A stretch of 13,428 nucleotides of DNA. It comes from an uncultured Bacilli bacterium. GTDB taxonomy: Bacteria; Bacillota_I; Bacilli_A; RF39; UBA660. The notes below the pieces were generated by a model, which worked only from the letters and a program-made list of their open reading frames with translations, ran no database searches and was not told where the DNA came from. Both the position numbers and the translations under genes were made by a program. Location of the stretch: positions 1 to 13,428 of the forward strand of contig CAKOIB010000031.1 of NCBI GenBank assembly GCA_934086255.1, read 5' to 3'. Positions 1-6,471 of this stretch are shown one piece after another (the first letter of the stretch is position 1; each line of letters opens with the position of its first letter).

Positions 1-102
1 CCCAGTTAATATATCAGTATTAAATATTGCATAAGTACCAATTGATACTAATCCTATTAAAAAAACTGATACTATTACTAATAATACTTTCTTTTTATTC
101 AC
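1..102 (-). CDS. N-terminus of a SipW-type secreted/surface protein (partial, runs off left edge)
   Basis: Only about 34 codons are visible. They encode a lysine-rich start (VNKKK) followed by a roughly 18-residue hydrophobic segment and the motif GTYAIFNTDILTG. The same layout opens the 744-aa protein that starts at 8704 (GTYALWNSELLTG), so this is probably a third member of that secreted family. It resembles the signal region of TasA/CalY-type proteins processed by the SipW signal peptidase; that is family knowledge. I chose the GTG at 102 because AAGGAG (112-117) lies 9 nt upstream, whereas the in-frame ATG at 111 directly abuts that ribosome binding site. Whether the missing C-terminus carries the FGE-like domain cannot be seen. 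Confidence 0.65.
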   Translation of the reverse strand, partial: MNKKKVLLVIVSVFLIGLVSIGTYAIFNTDILTG

Positions 103-131
103 TTTTAACATCTCCTTATCATACATTAAGT

Positions 132-140
132 AGTATATCA
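132..140 (-). promoter_or_regulatory. Extended -10 promoter for the left-edge secreted protein
   Basis: Read on the minus strand, TGATATACT matches an extended -10 (TGnTATAAT) and lies about 30 nt upstream of the GTG start at 102. No good -35 is present. It sits just after the terminator that closes the upstream SPFH operon, which fits an independent transcription unit. Confidence 0.4.
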
Positions 141-171
141 TTTTTACGCAATTTTTACTATAATTTTTAAT

Positions 172-200
172 AAAAAAAATCCCAGAAAAATCTGGGATTT
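172..200 (-). terminator. Rho-independent terminator of the nfeD-SPFH operon
   Basis: A perfect 10-bp stem (177-186 with 191-200, core TCCCAGA/TCTGGGA) has a 4-nt loop. On the minus strand it is followed by a run of eight T. It lies about 70 nt downstream of the SPFH stop codon. Confidence 0.85.
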
Positions 201-267
201 ACTACGCCATGAATCCTCATGACATTATTATATTATGTAATATTTCTATAAATATACATATTTTTAA

Positions 268-1149
268 TTATTTTTTATTTTTTTCTATAAGTTCACTTAC
301 AGTAGTAGTAACAGTAGCTAGATTTTGTAAATCAGATGGAATTATAATCTTAGTAGATTGTCCATTTGCAGCTTCAATAAAAGCTTCATAACTCTTTAGT
401 TTTAATACTGATTCATCGGCTTTTGCATCTTTAAGAAGTTTTAATCCCTCAGCAGTAGCTTGTTGTATTTTAAGTATTGCTTCTGCTTCACCTTCGGCTT
501 CTTTTATTTGAGCTTCTTTCTTAGCTTCAGCACGAAGAATCATACTTTGTTTTTCACCTTCAGCAGTTAATATAGCAGCTTTTTTTTCACCTTCAGCTTG
601 AAGAATCTTTTCACGTCTTTCACGTTCAGCACGCATTTGTTTTTCCATTGCTTCTTGTATATCTCTAGGTGGTAAAATGTTTTTAACTTCAACACGAGTA
701 ACTTTTATTCCCCATGGATCTGTTGCTTCATCTAAAATAGCACGCATTTTAGAATTAATTATATCACGTGAAGTTAATGTTTCATCAAGTTCTAACTCCC
801 CAATTATATTTCTAAGTGTAGTAGCAGTCAAGTTTTCAATAGCACTTATTGGCATTTCAATACCATATGTATATAATTTAGGATCAGTTATTTGAAAATA
901 AACAACTGTATCTATTTGCATTGTAACATTATCCTTTGTAATTACAGGTTGTGGTGCAAAATCTCTTACTTGTTCCTTTAAAGTAACCCTATTTGATACT
1001 CTTTCAATTATTGGTATCATAAGATTAAACCCATTATGTAGTGTTCTATTATATGAACCAAGTCTTTCTACTACATATGCTTTTGATTGAGGTATTATTT
1101 TAACCCCACTTATAACTAGTACAATTAATACTATTCCAAGAATTATCAT
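268..1149 (-). CDS. SPFH/band-7 (stomatin/paraslipin, QmcA-like) membrane protein
   Basis: The 293-residue protein has one N-terminal membrane segment (residues 1-20). A band-7/SPFH domain follows (about 22-190, including the typical RLGSYNRTLHNGFN and YFQITDP stretches). A long charged coiled coil (about 170-245) then carries repeated AEGE/AEGEK units, as in QmcA and paraslipins. Such proteins oligomerise into rings or scaffolds at the membrane and organise microdomains. Its start ATG shares one base with the stop of the upstream nfeD-like gene (TAATG), so translation is probably coupled; AAGGAGG lies just upstream inside nfeD. NfeD-SPFH pairing is a known conserved arrangement and supports both calls. 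The substrate or client proteins cannot be read from sequence. Confidence 0.92.
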   Translation of the reverse strand: MIILGIVLIVLVISGVKIIPQSKAYVVERLGSYNRTLHNGFNLMIPIIERVSNRVTLKEQVRDFAPQPVITKDNVTMQIDTVVYFQITDPKLYTYGIEMPISAIENLTATTLRNIIGELELDETLTSRDIINSKMRAILDEATDPWGIKVTRVEVKNILPPRDIQEAMEKQMRAERERREKILQAEGEKKAAILTAEGEKQSMILRAEAKKEAQIKEAEGEAEAILKIQQATAEGLKLLKDAKADESVLKLKSYEAFIEAANGQSTKIIIPSDLQNLATVTTTVSELIEKNKK

Positions 1150-1571
1150 TAATCATCATCCTCCTTCTTATTAACAATTAATTTTACTCCCTCTATTGCA
1201 AGTATTTCTACTTTACTACCTTCTTTAATTTTTTTATTTGCTTTAGCACTCCAGTACTTACCATCAATTTTAACTTCACCAATATCAGTTTTAGTTATTT
1301 CCTTAGTAACTATACCAATTTTTCCTATTAACATATCAGCATTAGTTCTTGATGGTTTAGTAAGTAAATACTTTCTTACAACTGGTCTTGTAAATAATAA
1401 AGTTATTACACTGACTACTAAAAAAACAGTAGTTTGAATCATTACATTATCAGTAAATAATGACACAATATATGCAAGAAGCGCTCCAAAAGCAAACCAT
1501 ATTGTTGTTAAATTAACAGTGCATAACTCTAATATTATTAAAACTACAAATAATATTAACCATGAATACAT
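1149..1571 (-). CDS. NfeD-family membrane protein
   Basis: A short (about 140 residues) protein with two or three hydrophobic segments in its first half (about residues 5-60) and a soluble C-terminal part of about 60 residues. The latter contains LIGKIGIVTKEI and VKIDGKYWSAKA stretches, typical of the NfeD OB-fold domain. NfeD proteins are partners of SPFH proteins, and the gene directly overlaps one here. Length matches the short, protease-less NfeD1b type. I place the start at the ATG at 1571 because AAGGA lies 10 nt upstream; a GTG at 1580 is in frame but directly abuts that site. The gene is divergent from sigK; no convincing promoter was recognised in the 130-nt gap. Confidence 0.85.
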   Translation of the reverse strand: MYSWLILFVVLIILELCTVNLTTIWFAFGALLAYIVSLFTDNVMIQTTVFLVVSVITLLFTRPVVRKYLLTKPSRTNADMLIGKIGIVTKEITKTDIGEVKIDGKYWSAKANKKIKEGSKVEILAIEGVKLIVNKKEDDD

Positions 1572-1699
1572 ATACTCCACTTCCTTATGCCTTTATATTA
1601 TCATATTTTTTATATTTCTACAATATGCCATTTAATTAATTCTACATAATTCTACTAATTTTTTAATATTAGAATAATATTTATTAAGGAGTGATAATA

Positions 1700-2404
1700 T
1701 TGCTTATTAGTTTAATAGAATTATTAAAAACATTTTTATTTTTTAGAACATCTTACTCAAATAATGTATTCGAAGAACCATTAAGTAAAGAGGAAGAGGA
1801 AAAATATATAGATTTATTACTAAAAAAAGATAAACATGCAAGGGATGTTTTAATAGAAAGAAACTTAAGATTAGTAGCGCATATTGCTAAAAAATATGAG
1901 AACTCTAATGTGGATAATGATGATTTAATTAGTATTGGTACAATTGGTCTAATAAAAGGGATTGATTCTTACTCATTAAAACATAATACTAAGATTACTA
2001 CTTATTGCGCTAGGTGTATAGAAAATGAAATATTAATGTATTTTAGGGCAAATAAAAAAAATAATCTAAATATTTCATTAGATGAACCAATTGGTTATGA
2101 TAAGGAAGGTAATGATATTACAATACTAGATGTATTAAAGACTCCAAAAACGGATTATATTGAACAAATGCATATTAAAGATAATATAGAATTATTAAAA
2201 AAGTATTTAAAACTACTTACTCCAAGGGAAAAAGAGATAATTATTAAAAGATATGGTTTAAATAATGAAGATGAACAAACTCAAAAACAAATTGCTAAAT
2301 CATTAAACATTTCTAGAAGTTATGTATCTAGAATAGAAAAAAGAGCAATTACTAAAATACTTAGACAATTTATTAAAAAAGATAATGAAGAAGAAAAGAA
2401 GTAG
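1700..2404 (+). CDS. sigK: RNA polymerase sporulation sigma factor SigK (pro-sigma-K)
   Basis: Mother-cell sigma factor for late spore (coat and cortex) genes. The protein carries sigma-70 region 2 (NLRLVAHIAKKYEN, DDLISIGTIGLIKGIDSY, TYCARCIENEILMYFRA) and region 4 with the helix-turn-helix (REKEIIIKRYGL, QIAKSLNISRSYVSRIEKRA). These closely match SigK as I recall it from Bacillus. A hydrophobic pro-sequence of about 18 residues precedes the Ser-Tyr junction (FFRTSYSNN), equivalent to the region cut by SpoIVFB in pro-sigma-K. The frame is intact, with no skin-type insertion. I prefer the TTG at 1700 because AAGGAG (1686-1691) is 8 nt upstream; the GTG at 1691 overlaps that site. Length (234 aa) is normal. 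Presence implies a spore-forming or recently spore-forming lineage. Confidence 0.93.
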   Translation: MLISLIELLKTFLFFRTSYSNNVFEEPLSKEEEEKYIDLLLKKDKHARDVLIERNLRLVAHIAKKYENSNVDNDDLISIGTIGLIKGIDSYSLKHNTKITTYCARCIENEILMYFRANKKNNLNISLDEPIGYDKEGNDITILDVLKTPKTDYIEQMHIKDNIELLKKYLKLLTPREKEIIIKRYGLNNEDEQTQKQIAKSLNISRSYVSRIEKRAITKILRQFIKKDNEEEKK

Positions 2405-2440
2405 AATCAATTAGATTACTACTTCTTATTATATATAAAA

Positions 2441-2530
2441 AAGTTTTTGTACTTGACTACAAAAACTTGGTATTTTTTGGTACTTTTTGTACTCGACTAC
2501 AAAAACTTGGTATTTTTCGACACTTTTTGT
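2441..2530. repeat. 40-nt tandem repeat made of palindromic units
   Basis: The string TTTTTGTACT recurs at 2444 and 2484, and TTTTTGTA again at 2524, giving a period of exactly 40 nt over about 2.1 copies. Each full unit contains the inverted pair TTTTTGTA / TACAAAAA around a 6-nt loop (CTTGAC or CTCGAC). In the first unit the arms extend to 11 bp (2441-2451 with 2458-2468). It lies between convergent genes, so it may act as a transcription barrier, but the sequence alone does not show that. Confidence 0.8.
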
Positions 2531-2536
2531 ATTATA

Positions 2537-2567
2537 AAAGATCAATAAAACTAATCTATTGATCTTT
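2537..2567 (-). terminator. Hairpin overlapping the stop of the DUF3603-like gene, possible bidirectional terminator
   Basis: An 11-bp perfect inverted repeat (AAAGATCAATA 2537-2547, TATTGATCTTT 2557-2567) has a 9-nt loop. It lies in the convergent gap between sigK and the minus-strand gene. The T-tracts beside it are short, so termination strength is uncertain. Confidence 0.45.
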
Positions 2568-3186
2568 ACTTATTAGCAAGATGTACTATTTCTAGTAATT
2601 TCAAATGCTTATCATCTATAGTATTTAATGTATCTTTTAATCTTTTATATACCTCTTCTTTATTATTATTTATTTCATTGAAGTACTCATAGTAATAATA
2701 ATTAAGTTTATCAAGTTTATTGTTATTATATAAATAATTTATTTCATTTAAAAGAGTATTTTTTATTTTTCTTTCTTCTCTAGTTAAATTATTATTAATA
2801 TTCTTCTTATTTATAATAGAATAATTTACTTTAGTGATACTTAGTTTACTTGCAATATTTAATACTTCATACTCTTCAGCAAGAAGTAATCTTGAATACT
2901 TATAACCATTATCCTTTATTAAAATTGCTAATGCTATATCTAGATTAGATATTAATAAAACAGGATAGTCATTATTCTTATCATAGTAAATAGTCTTATC
3001 TTTTATTTGATCAAGTAATAAATCATCAAATAAAATATTATTTTCTAATATATCATTAATTAGAGTATCATTTACTCTAATTAATGGTACTCTTTTAATG
3101 TATTTTATATCATCAGACTCTTCCCATTCAAAAAACTCTAATAGTTCATCATTAAAGTTTAAAACTATATCATAAATATATACCAT
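2566..3186 (-). CDS. DUF3603-like protein of unknown function
   Basis: A 206-residue, acidic, cytoplasmic-looking protein with no signal peptide or membrane segment. The N-terminal part (VYIYDIVLNFN, FFEWEESDD, RVPLIRV) matches the start of the Firmicutes DUF3603 family as I remember it (YIHDVWVNWFEGE, FHEWRKDD, QVPLLKV). The match to the family is from memory, not a search. The C-terminal third is asparagine/lysine/tyrosine rich and probably helical, ending in a repeat-free segment. GAGGG lies 7 nt before the ATG. It is a single-gene unit, convergent with sigK and divergent from uppP. Its function is unknown; no catalytic motif was recognised. Confidence 0.6.
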   Translation of the reverse strand: MVYIYDIVLNFNDELLEFFEWEESDDIKYIKRVPLIRVNDTLINDILENNILFDDLLLDQIKDKTIYYDKNNDYPVLLISNLDIALAILIKDNGYKYSRLLLAEEYEVLNIASKLSITKVNYSIINKKNINNNLTREERKIKNTLLNEINYLYNNNKLDKLNYYYYEYFNEINNNKEEVYKRLKDTLNTIDDKHLKLLEIVHLANK

Positions 3187-3289
3187 TTTTCATCCCTCAT
3201 GTATAGTATATACATTTTTATACTATTCTATTTATTTATTTTTAAAAATGTTATATACTTAAATAGATATAATTAAGGGAGGAATAAAA

Positions 3290-4120
3290 ATGATATTTAT
3301 TTATTATATTTTATTAGGAATAGTACAAGGAGTAGTTGAAGCTTTACCAGTGTCATCATCAGGACATTTATTAGTATTTAATGATTTACTTACTAATTAT
3401 TTAGGTTTTAAAAGTGTTGCTTTATCCAATACAGAATTGCTTGCTATTATAACTAACTTTGGTTCATTAATTGCAGTAGTAGTTTTATACTGGGATAAAA
3501 TTATTAGTATTTTAAAAGATTTCTTTGGATATTTTAAAACTAAATCTAAAAAACAAGAAGCGAATTATAAATATGGATGGTATATAATACTAGCAACAAT
3601 TCCAGCGGGAATTATTGGTTTTATAATATCTAAGTTAGAAATATTTGATGCAATTAGTAACAACATCAAAATAATAGGAATTACTCTTATTATTACAGGT
3701 ATATTCTTATTTTTAATTAGAAAAGCAAATGGTAAAAAAACAGAAAAAGATATGACTTTAAAAGATGCAATGTCTGTTGGATTATTTCAAGTTTTAGGAT
3801 TATTACCTGGGATATCAAGAAGTGGTTCTACTATTGTGGGGGGGCTTTATAAAGGATTGGATAGACAAACAGCTTTTGATTTTTCTTTTATGCTTTATAT
3901 TCCTATTAGTTGTGCCACTACTCTACTTGGTTTAAAAGATTTATTTGGAAGTAATCTTACATCAAATGAAATTATGTTTTTTATGATGAGTGCAGTAGTC
4001 GCAGGAGTATTTACATATTTTTCAGTTAAATGGTTTAGAGAGGTCATAAAAAAAGGAAAACTTATTTATTTTTCTATTTACTGTTTCATCGTAGGATTAC
4101 TAATTATATTATTTTTATAA
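3290..4120 (+). CDS. uppP: Undecaprenyl-diphosphatase UppP (BacA family)
   Basis: Integral membrane enzyme that hydrolyses undecaprenyl pyrophosphate to undecaprenyl phosphate, recycling the lipid carrier of peptidoglycan and wall-polymer synthesis (EC 3.6.1.27). The two family signatures are present: QGVVEALPVSSSGHL (residues 13-27, catalytic Glu17) and PGISRSGST (173-181, Arg177). Several hydrophobic segments span the 276-residue protein, the usual family length. GGGAGG lies 7 nt before the ATG. It is monocistronic, closed by a strong terminator. In other bacteria extra copies of this family give bacitracin tolerance; nothing here shows whether this is the main or an accessory copy. Confidence 0.95.
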   Translation: MIFIYYILLGIVQGVVEALPVSSSGHLLVFNDLLTNYLGFKSVALSNTELLAIITNFGSLIAVVVLYWDKIISILKDFFGYFKTKSKKQEANYKYGWYIILATIPAGIIGFIISKLEIFDAISNNIKIIGITLIITGIFLFLIRKANGKKTEKDMTLKDAMSVGLFQVLGLLPGISRSGSTIVGGLYKGLDRQTAFDFSFMLYIPISCATTLLGLKDLFGSNLTSNEIMFFMMSAVVAGVFTYFSVKWFREVIKKGKLIYFSIYCFIVGLLIILFL

Positions 4121-4139
4121 GAGCATTTGCTCTTTTTTT
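4119..4139 (+). terminator. Rho-independent terminator of uppP
   Basis: Stem AAGAGC/GCTCTT with loop ATTT, followed by a run of T (4133-4139). It overlaps the end of the uppP stop codon. Confidence 0.8.
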
Positions 4140-4144
4140 ATTAA

Positions 4145-4168
4145 ATAAAAAAGTACCTAAGTGGTACT
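4145..4168 (-). terminator. Terminator of the tRNA-Arg gene
   Basis: Stem AGTACC/GGTACT (4152-4157 with 4163-4168) with a 5-nt loop. On the minus strand it is followed by a T-run (4147-4152 region). It lies about 12 nt past the tRNA 3' end. Confidence 0.75.
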
Positions 4169-4179
4169 AAATAACATAA

Positions 4180-4256
4180 TGGCGCGCCCAGAAGGATTTG
4201 AACCCTCAACCTCTTGGTCCGTAGCCAAACGCTCTATCCAATTGAGCTATGGGCGC
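4180..4256 (-). tRNA. tRNA-Arg (anticodon ACG)
   Basis: A complete 77-nt cloverleaf. Acceptor arms GCGCCCA/TGGGCGC are fully paired, positions 8-9 are TA, the D-stem is GCTC/GAGC, and the anticodon stem TTTGG/CCAAG encloses loop CTACGGA with anticodon ACG. The T-arm contains the TTCAAAT loop, the discriminator is G, and the 3' CCA is encoded in the DNA. ACG is expected to be edited to ICG by TadA and read CGU/CGC/CGA. It stands alone with its own promoter and terminator. Confidence 0.97.
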
Positions 4257-4269
4257 CTTAACAATAAAG

Positions 4270-4298
4270 AGTATAACATAATTACATTAATTTTGCAA
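4270..4298 (-). promoter_or_regulatory. Sigma-A promoter of tRNA-Arg
   Basis: On the minus strand, -35 TTGCAA (4293-4298) and -10 TATACT (4270-4275) are separated by exactly 17 nt. The -10 ends 13 nt before the tRNA 5' end, an ideal distance for a short leader. Confidence 0.8.
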
Positions 4299-4304
4299 TA
4301 GTAC

Positions 4305-4335
4305 AAAAGAAAAAACTCAAGTTTCCTCGAGTTTT
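4305..4335 (-). terminator. Terminator of the yqeG-yqeH-orf170 operon
   Basis: On the minus strand a 10-bp stem AAAACTCGAG/CTTGAGTTTT (one G-U pair) closes a GAAA tetraloop and is followed by a T-rich tail. It overlaps the stop codon of the last gene of the operon. Confidence 0.85.
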
Positions 4336-4846
4336 ATCTTACTAATTTTTTACTATTTTTCTTATCATCCCAATAGCAAGTAGGATCCATGTAATCAGGA
4401 TAATGTTCTTGGGCAAATCTAGCAATCTTTTTAGTGTTTATATCTTCGATCATAACTTTTCCAAATAGTCTTTCTGCTTCAAGTGTTGAATAGTATTCAC
4501 TGTAAAGAACTTCGCTAGTTTTAGTGTCCACTAAAGAGACCATGTATTCTTCTTTAGTTTTATCCATCATATATTTAATTATTTGATATCTACATAATAG
4601 TCTAACTGAACCAATTTTACCATCAAAACCAAATCTAGTATTTACAATGGCTCTAGTGGATAATTCTTCATCCATAAGATAAGTACAACCATCTTTTTCA
4701 TTTCTAAATTCATGCCAACCATTAGGTAATTGTGCATTACAAAAATTATCATTTTTATAATTTAAATCAAGTTTAAATCCTAATTTTTCAAAGCTTTTTG
4801 CATCTGGAATAAATGCGATTGGTAATTCTATTTTTTCTCTTTCCAT
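4334..4846 (-). CDS. Hypothetical protein, last gene of the yqeG-yqeH operon
   Basis: A 170-residue soluble protein I do not recognise. It has no signal peptide or transmembrane segment. It contains four cysteines (in FCNAQL, GCTYL, LLCRY, TCYWD), several aromatic-rich stretches (NGWHEF, YWDDKK) and a basic tail. AGGGGG overlaps the yqeH stop region and lies 4 nt before the ATG, with only 8 nt between the genes, so it is cotranscribed and probably translationally linked to yqeH. That placement hints at a role near ribosome assembly or translation, but this is only context. The mixed beta-like N-half (GKIGSVRLLCRYQ) and helical C-half give no clear fold. Confidence 0.75.
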   Translation of the reverse strand: MEREKIELPIAFIPDAKSFEKLGFKLDLNYKNDNFCNAQLPNGWHEFRNEKDGCTYLMDEELSTRAIVNTRFGFDGKIGSVRLLCRYQIIKYMMDKTKEEYMVSLVDTKTSEVLYSEYYSTLEAERLFGKVMIEDINTKKIARFAQEHYPDYMDPTCYWDDKKNSKKLVR

Positions 4847-4854
4847 AGTTCCCC

Positions 4855-5856
4855 CTAAATTAATGATTTTCTGACAAATACATCAACATCCTTATCAATA
4901 TAAACAGCAACTTTTCCTTCAAGTGTTGTTTTAATAAAACCAAGTCCGTTGATTACTATATCTTCATGATATCTTAAAGATAAATCTTTTCTTGCTAAGT
5001 CTTTTAAGTAGTCATGTCTTTTACCATTTATTCTTTTGATTTTTAAATCATTAGACATGAAAACTGTAAAACTATTTTTTTCACCTTCAAGATAATCTAT
5101 TCTAATTATATCATCAATTATTAGAGCTTGTCCACTTTTTATTTGGTAAGTCTTAGGTTTTATTTCTTTTTTAACAGATATTCTTTTAATTCTATCTTTA
5201 GTGACTTTATTTAAAATATTACCATAATCTACTAAACCAGGTGTGTCTATTAGATAAAAATCTTTTATTTTCATCTTTATAGTATTAAGAGTAGTCGAAG
5301 GCATCGGAGATATTGTAATATCTGAGTTTTCAATGGAATAATTATTAATTATTGCATTTATTAAAGTGCTCTTTCCTGCATTGGTATTACCAACAACATA
5401 AACACTTTGGTTAGTACGATGTTCTTTAATTAATTTCATTAATTTATCTAAATTATAATTTTTTGATGCTGATATTACTATAAACTTAGTAAATGATTTA
5501 TACATGTTATTAAAGTAATCTATTATTTTTTCATCTTTTACTGATAAAGGAAGTGCATCTTTTTTATTTAATAAGACTATTATGTTGTTATTAGGTAAGT
5601 ACTGTCTTATTTTCTCTAAATCAGATGGGATTGATAAAAGATCTACTACATAAAGTATTAAGCTACGAGTGGTGCCAATTTTTTTTAATATGTCTATATA
5701 TTCTTCATTGCTTTTAAGGACTACTTCATATTCTCCATAATTTTTCATTTTAAAGCAACGTCTACAATAATTATTGCTTATATCATTAACATAGCCTTCA
5801 AGTAATTCATTATTATCTTGAAGTATTGCTCCACATCCTAAACATTTTTTAGTCAT
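4855..5856 (-). CDS. yqeH: Ribosome biogenesis GTPase YqeH
   Basis: A circularly permuted GTPase required for 30S subunit assembly in Bacilli. The motif order is visibly permuted: G4 NKKD (97-100), G5 SAS (129-131), then G1/P-loop GNTNAGKST (156-164), G2 around Ser187-Thr189, and G3 DTPG (204-207). A four-cysteine zinc finger (C5, C8, C31, C34) leads the protein, as in YqeH. The C-terminal 110 residues form the RNA/protein-binding part. At 333 residues it is somewhat shorter than the roughly 366 of Bacillus subtilis. Its start overlaps the yqeG stop by 8 nt, giving the familiar yqeG-yqeH order. Confidence 0.95.
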   Translation of the reverse strand: MTKKCLGCGAILQDNNELLEGYVNDISNNYCRRCFKMKNYGEYEVVLKSNEEYIDILKKIGTTRSLILYVVDLLSIPSDLEKIRQYLPNNNIIVLLNKKDALPLSVKDEKIIDYFNNMYKSFTKFIVISASKNYNLDKLMKLIKEHRTNQSVYVVGNTNAGKSTLINAIINNYSIENSDITISPMPSTTLNTIKMKIKDFYLIDTPGLVDYGNILNKVTKDRIKRISVKKEIKPKTYQIKSGQALIIDDIIRIDYLEGEKNSFTVFMSNDLKIKRINGKRHDYLKDLARKDLSLRYHEDIVINGLGFIKTTLEGKVAVYIDKDVDVFVRKSLI

Positions 5857-6358
5857 AATAACTACCTCTTCTTATATTATATTTTTTATTTAATCTTTTA
5901 AATATAAAATACTCAATTAAACGATTAAACTTTGTAAGAATTAACTCACTCTGGTGTAGAGGATCTACTAAACAGCAATAGTAACCCATTTTTTTAGCAC
6001 CACCTACATCAGTTAGTAATTGATCTCCAATCATGCATATGTCTTTAGAATTGTAAGATAGTTTTGCTTTTTTATAACCATGTTTAAATGGTTTTCTAGC
6101 ATCCATTATATATGAAACCTCTAATTCTTTAGAAACATGTTCTATTTTTTTCTTATTCCATGTATTGGAAATAATAATTATTTTAAAATTGTTTTTTAAT
6201 TTATTAAATAATTTTTTAATTTTATCATCAATAGTATTTTTTTTCTTTTCAATTATAGTGTTATCTAAATCAAATATTAATACTTTAATACCTATTTTTT
6301 TTAATTTATCATAATTAATACTAAATATATCTTTTTGATACATGTCTGCTTTATACAT
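5849..6358 (-). CDS. yqeG: YqeG-family HAD phosphatase (subfamily IIIA)
   Basis: A 169-residue HAD hydrolase. Motif I is FDLDNT (nucleophile Asp30 and Asp32), motif II ISNT (Ser64), motif III the Lys89-Pro90 region, and motif IV GDQLLTDVGG (Asp112, Asp117). These define the YqeG family, whose physiological substrate I cannot name. I start it at the ATG at 6358 because GGAGG (6363-6367) lies 5 nt upstream and the N-terminus then matches the family (MYQKDIFSINYDKLKK). An in-frame ATG at 6415 would add 19 hydrophobic residues, but that region holds the terminator hairpin of the previous gene and has no good ribosome binding site. It is the first gene of yqeG-yqeH-orf170. Confidence 0.92.
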   Translation of the reverse strand: MYKADMYQKDIFSINYDKLKKIGIKVLIFDLDNTIIEKKKNTIDDKIKKLFNKLKNNFKIIIISNTWNKKKIEHVSKELEVSYIMDARKPFKHGYKKAKLSYNSKDICMIGDQLLTDVGGAKKMGYYCCLVDPLHQSELILTKFNRLIEYFIFKRLNKKYNIRRGSYYD

Positions 6359-6385
6359 ATGAACCTCCATATATATAATAACATA

Positions 6386-6420
6386 AATAAAAACAATATG
6401 GAAGATGTATTCCATATTGT
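6386..6420 (-). terminator. Terminator of the 744-aa secreted-protein gene
   Basis: A perfect 11-bp inverted repeat, ACAATATGGAA (6393-6403) and TTCCATATTGT (6410-6420), has a 6-nt loop. On the minus strand it is followed by TTTTTATTT. It separates the secreted-protein gene from yqeG. Confidence 0.8.
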
Positions 6421-6453
6421 CTTTTGATTGACCACGTCAGACACAGTTAAGTG

Positions 6454-6471
6454 AAAAGGGTCGGTCCTTTT
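6454..6471. repeat. Short hairpin overlapping the stop codon of the variable gene
   Basis: Inverted repeat AAAAGG (6454-6459) / CCTTTT (6466-6471) around a 6-nt loop, directly at the end of the variable segment. In known DGRs a short hairpin or cruciform follows the variable repeat. This one is only 6 bp and could be chance. Confidence 0.4.

Noticed and set aside
1601..1624. Possible SigE-type promoter (TCATATT ... TCTACAAT) upstream of sigK.
   Set aside because: The -35-like element fits, but the spacer is only 9 nt instead of about 14 and the -10 is imperfect.
2441..2530. The 40-nt tandem repeat as a CRISPR array.
   Set aside because: The repeats are directly adjacent with no unique spacers, only about two copies exist, and no cas gene is nearby.
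3240..3275. TATAAT at 3268-3273 as the uppP promoter.
   Set aside because: No -35 at the right distance, and the start site would fall at the ribosome binding site; a TATACT further up also lacks a -35.
6359..6415. Longer N-terminus for YqeG starting at 6415.
   Set aside because: The extra 19 residues overlap the terminator hairpin of the upstream gene, do not match the family start, and lack a ribosome binding site; GGAGG precedes the ATG at 6358.
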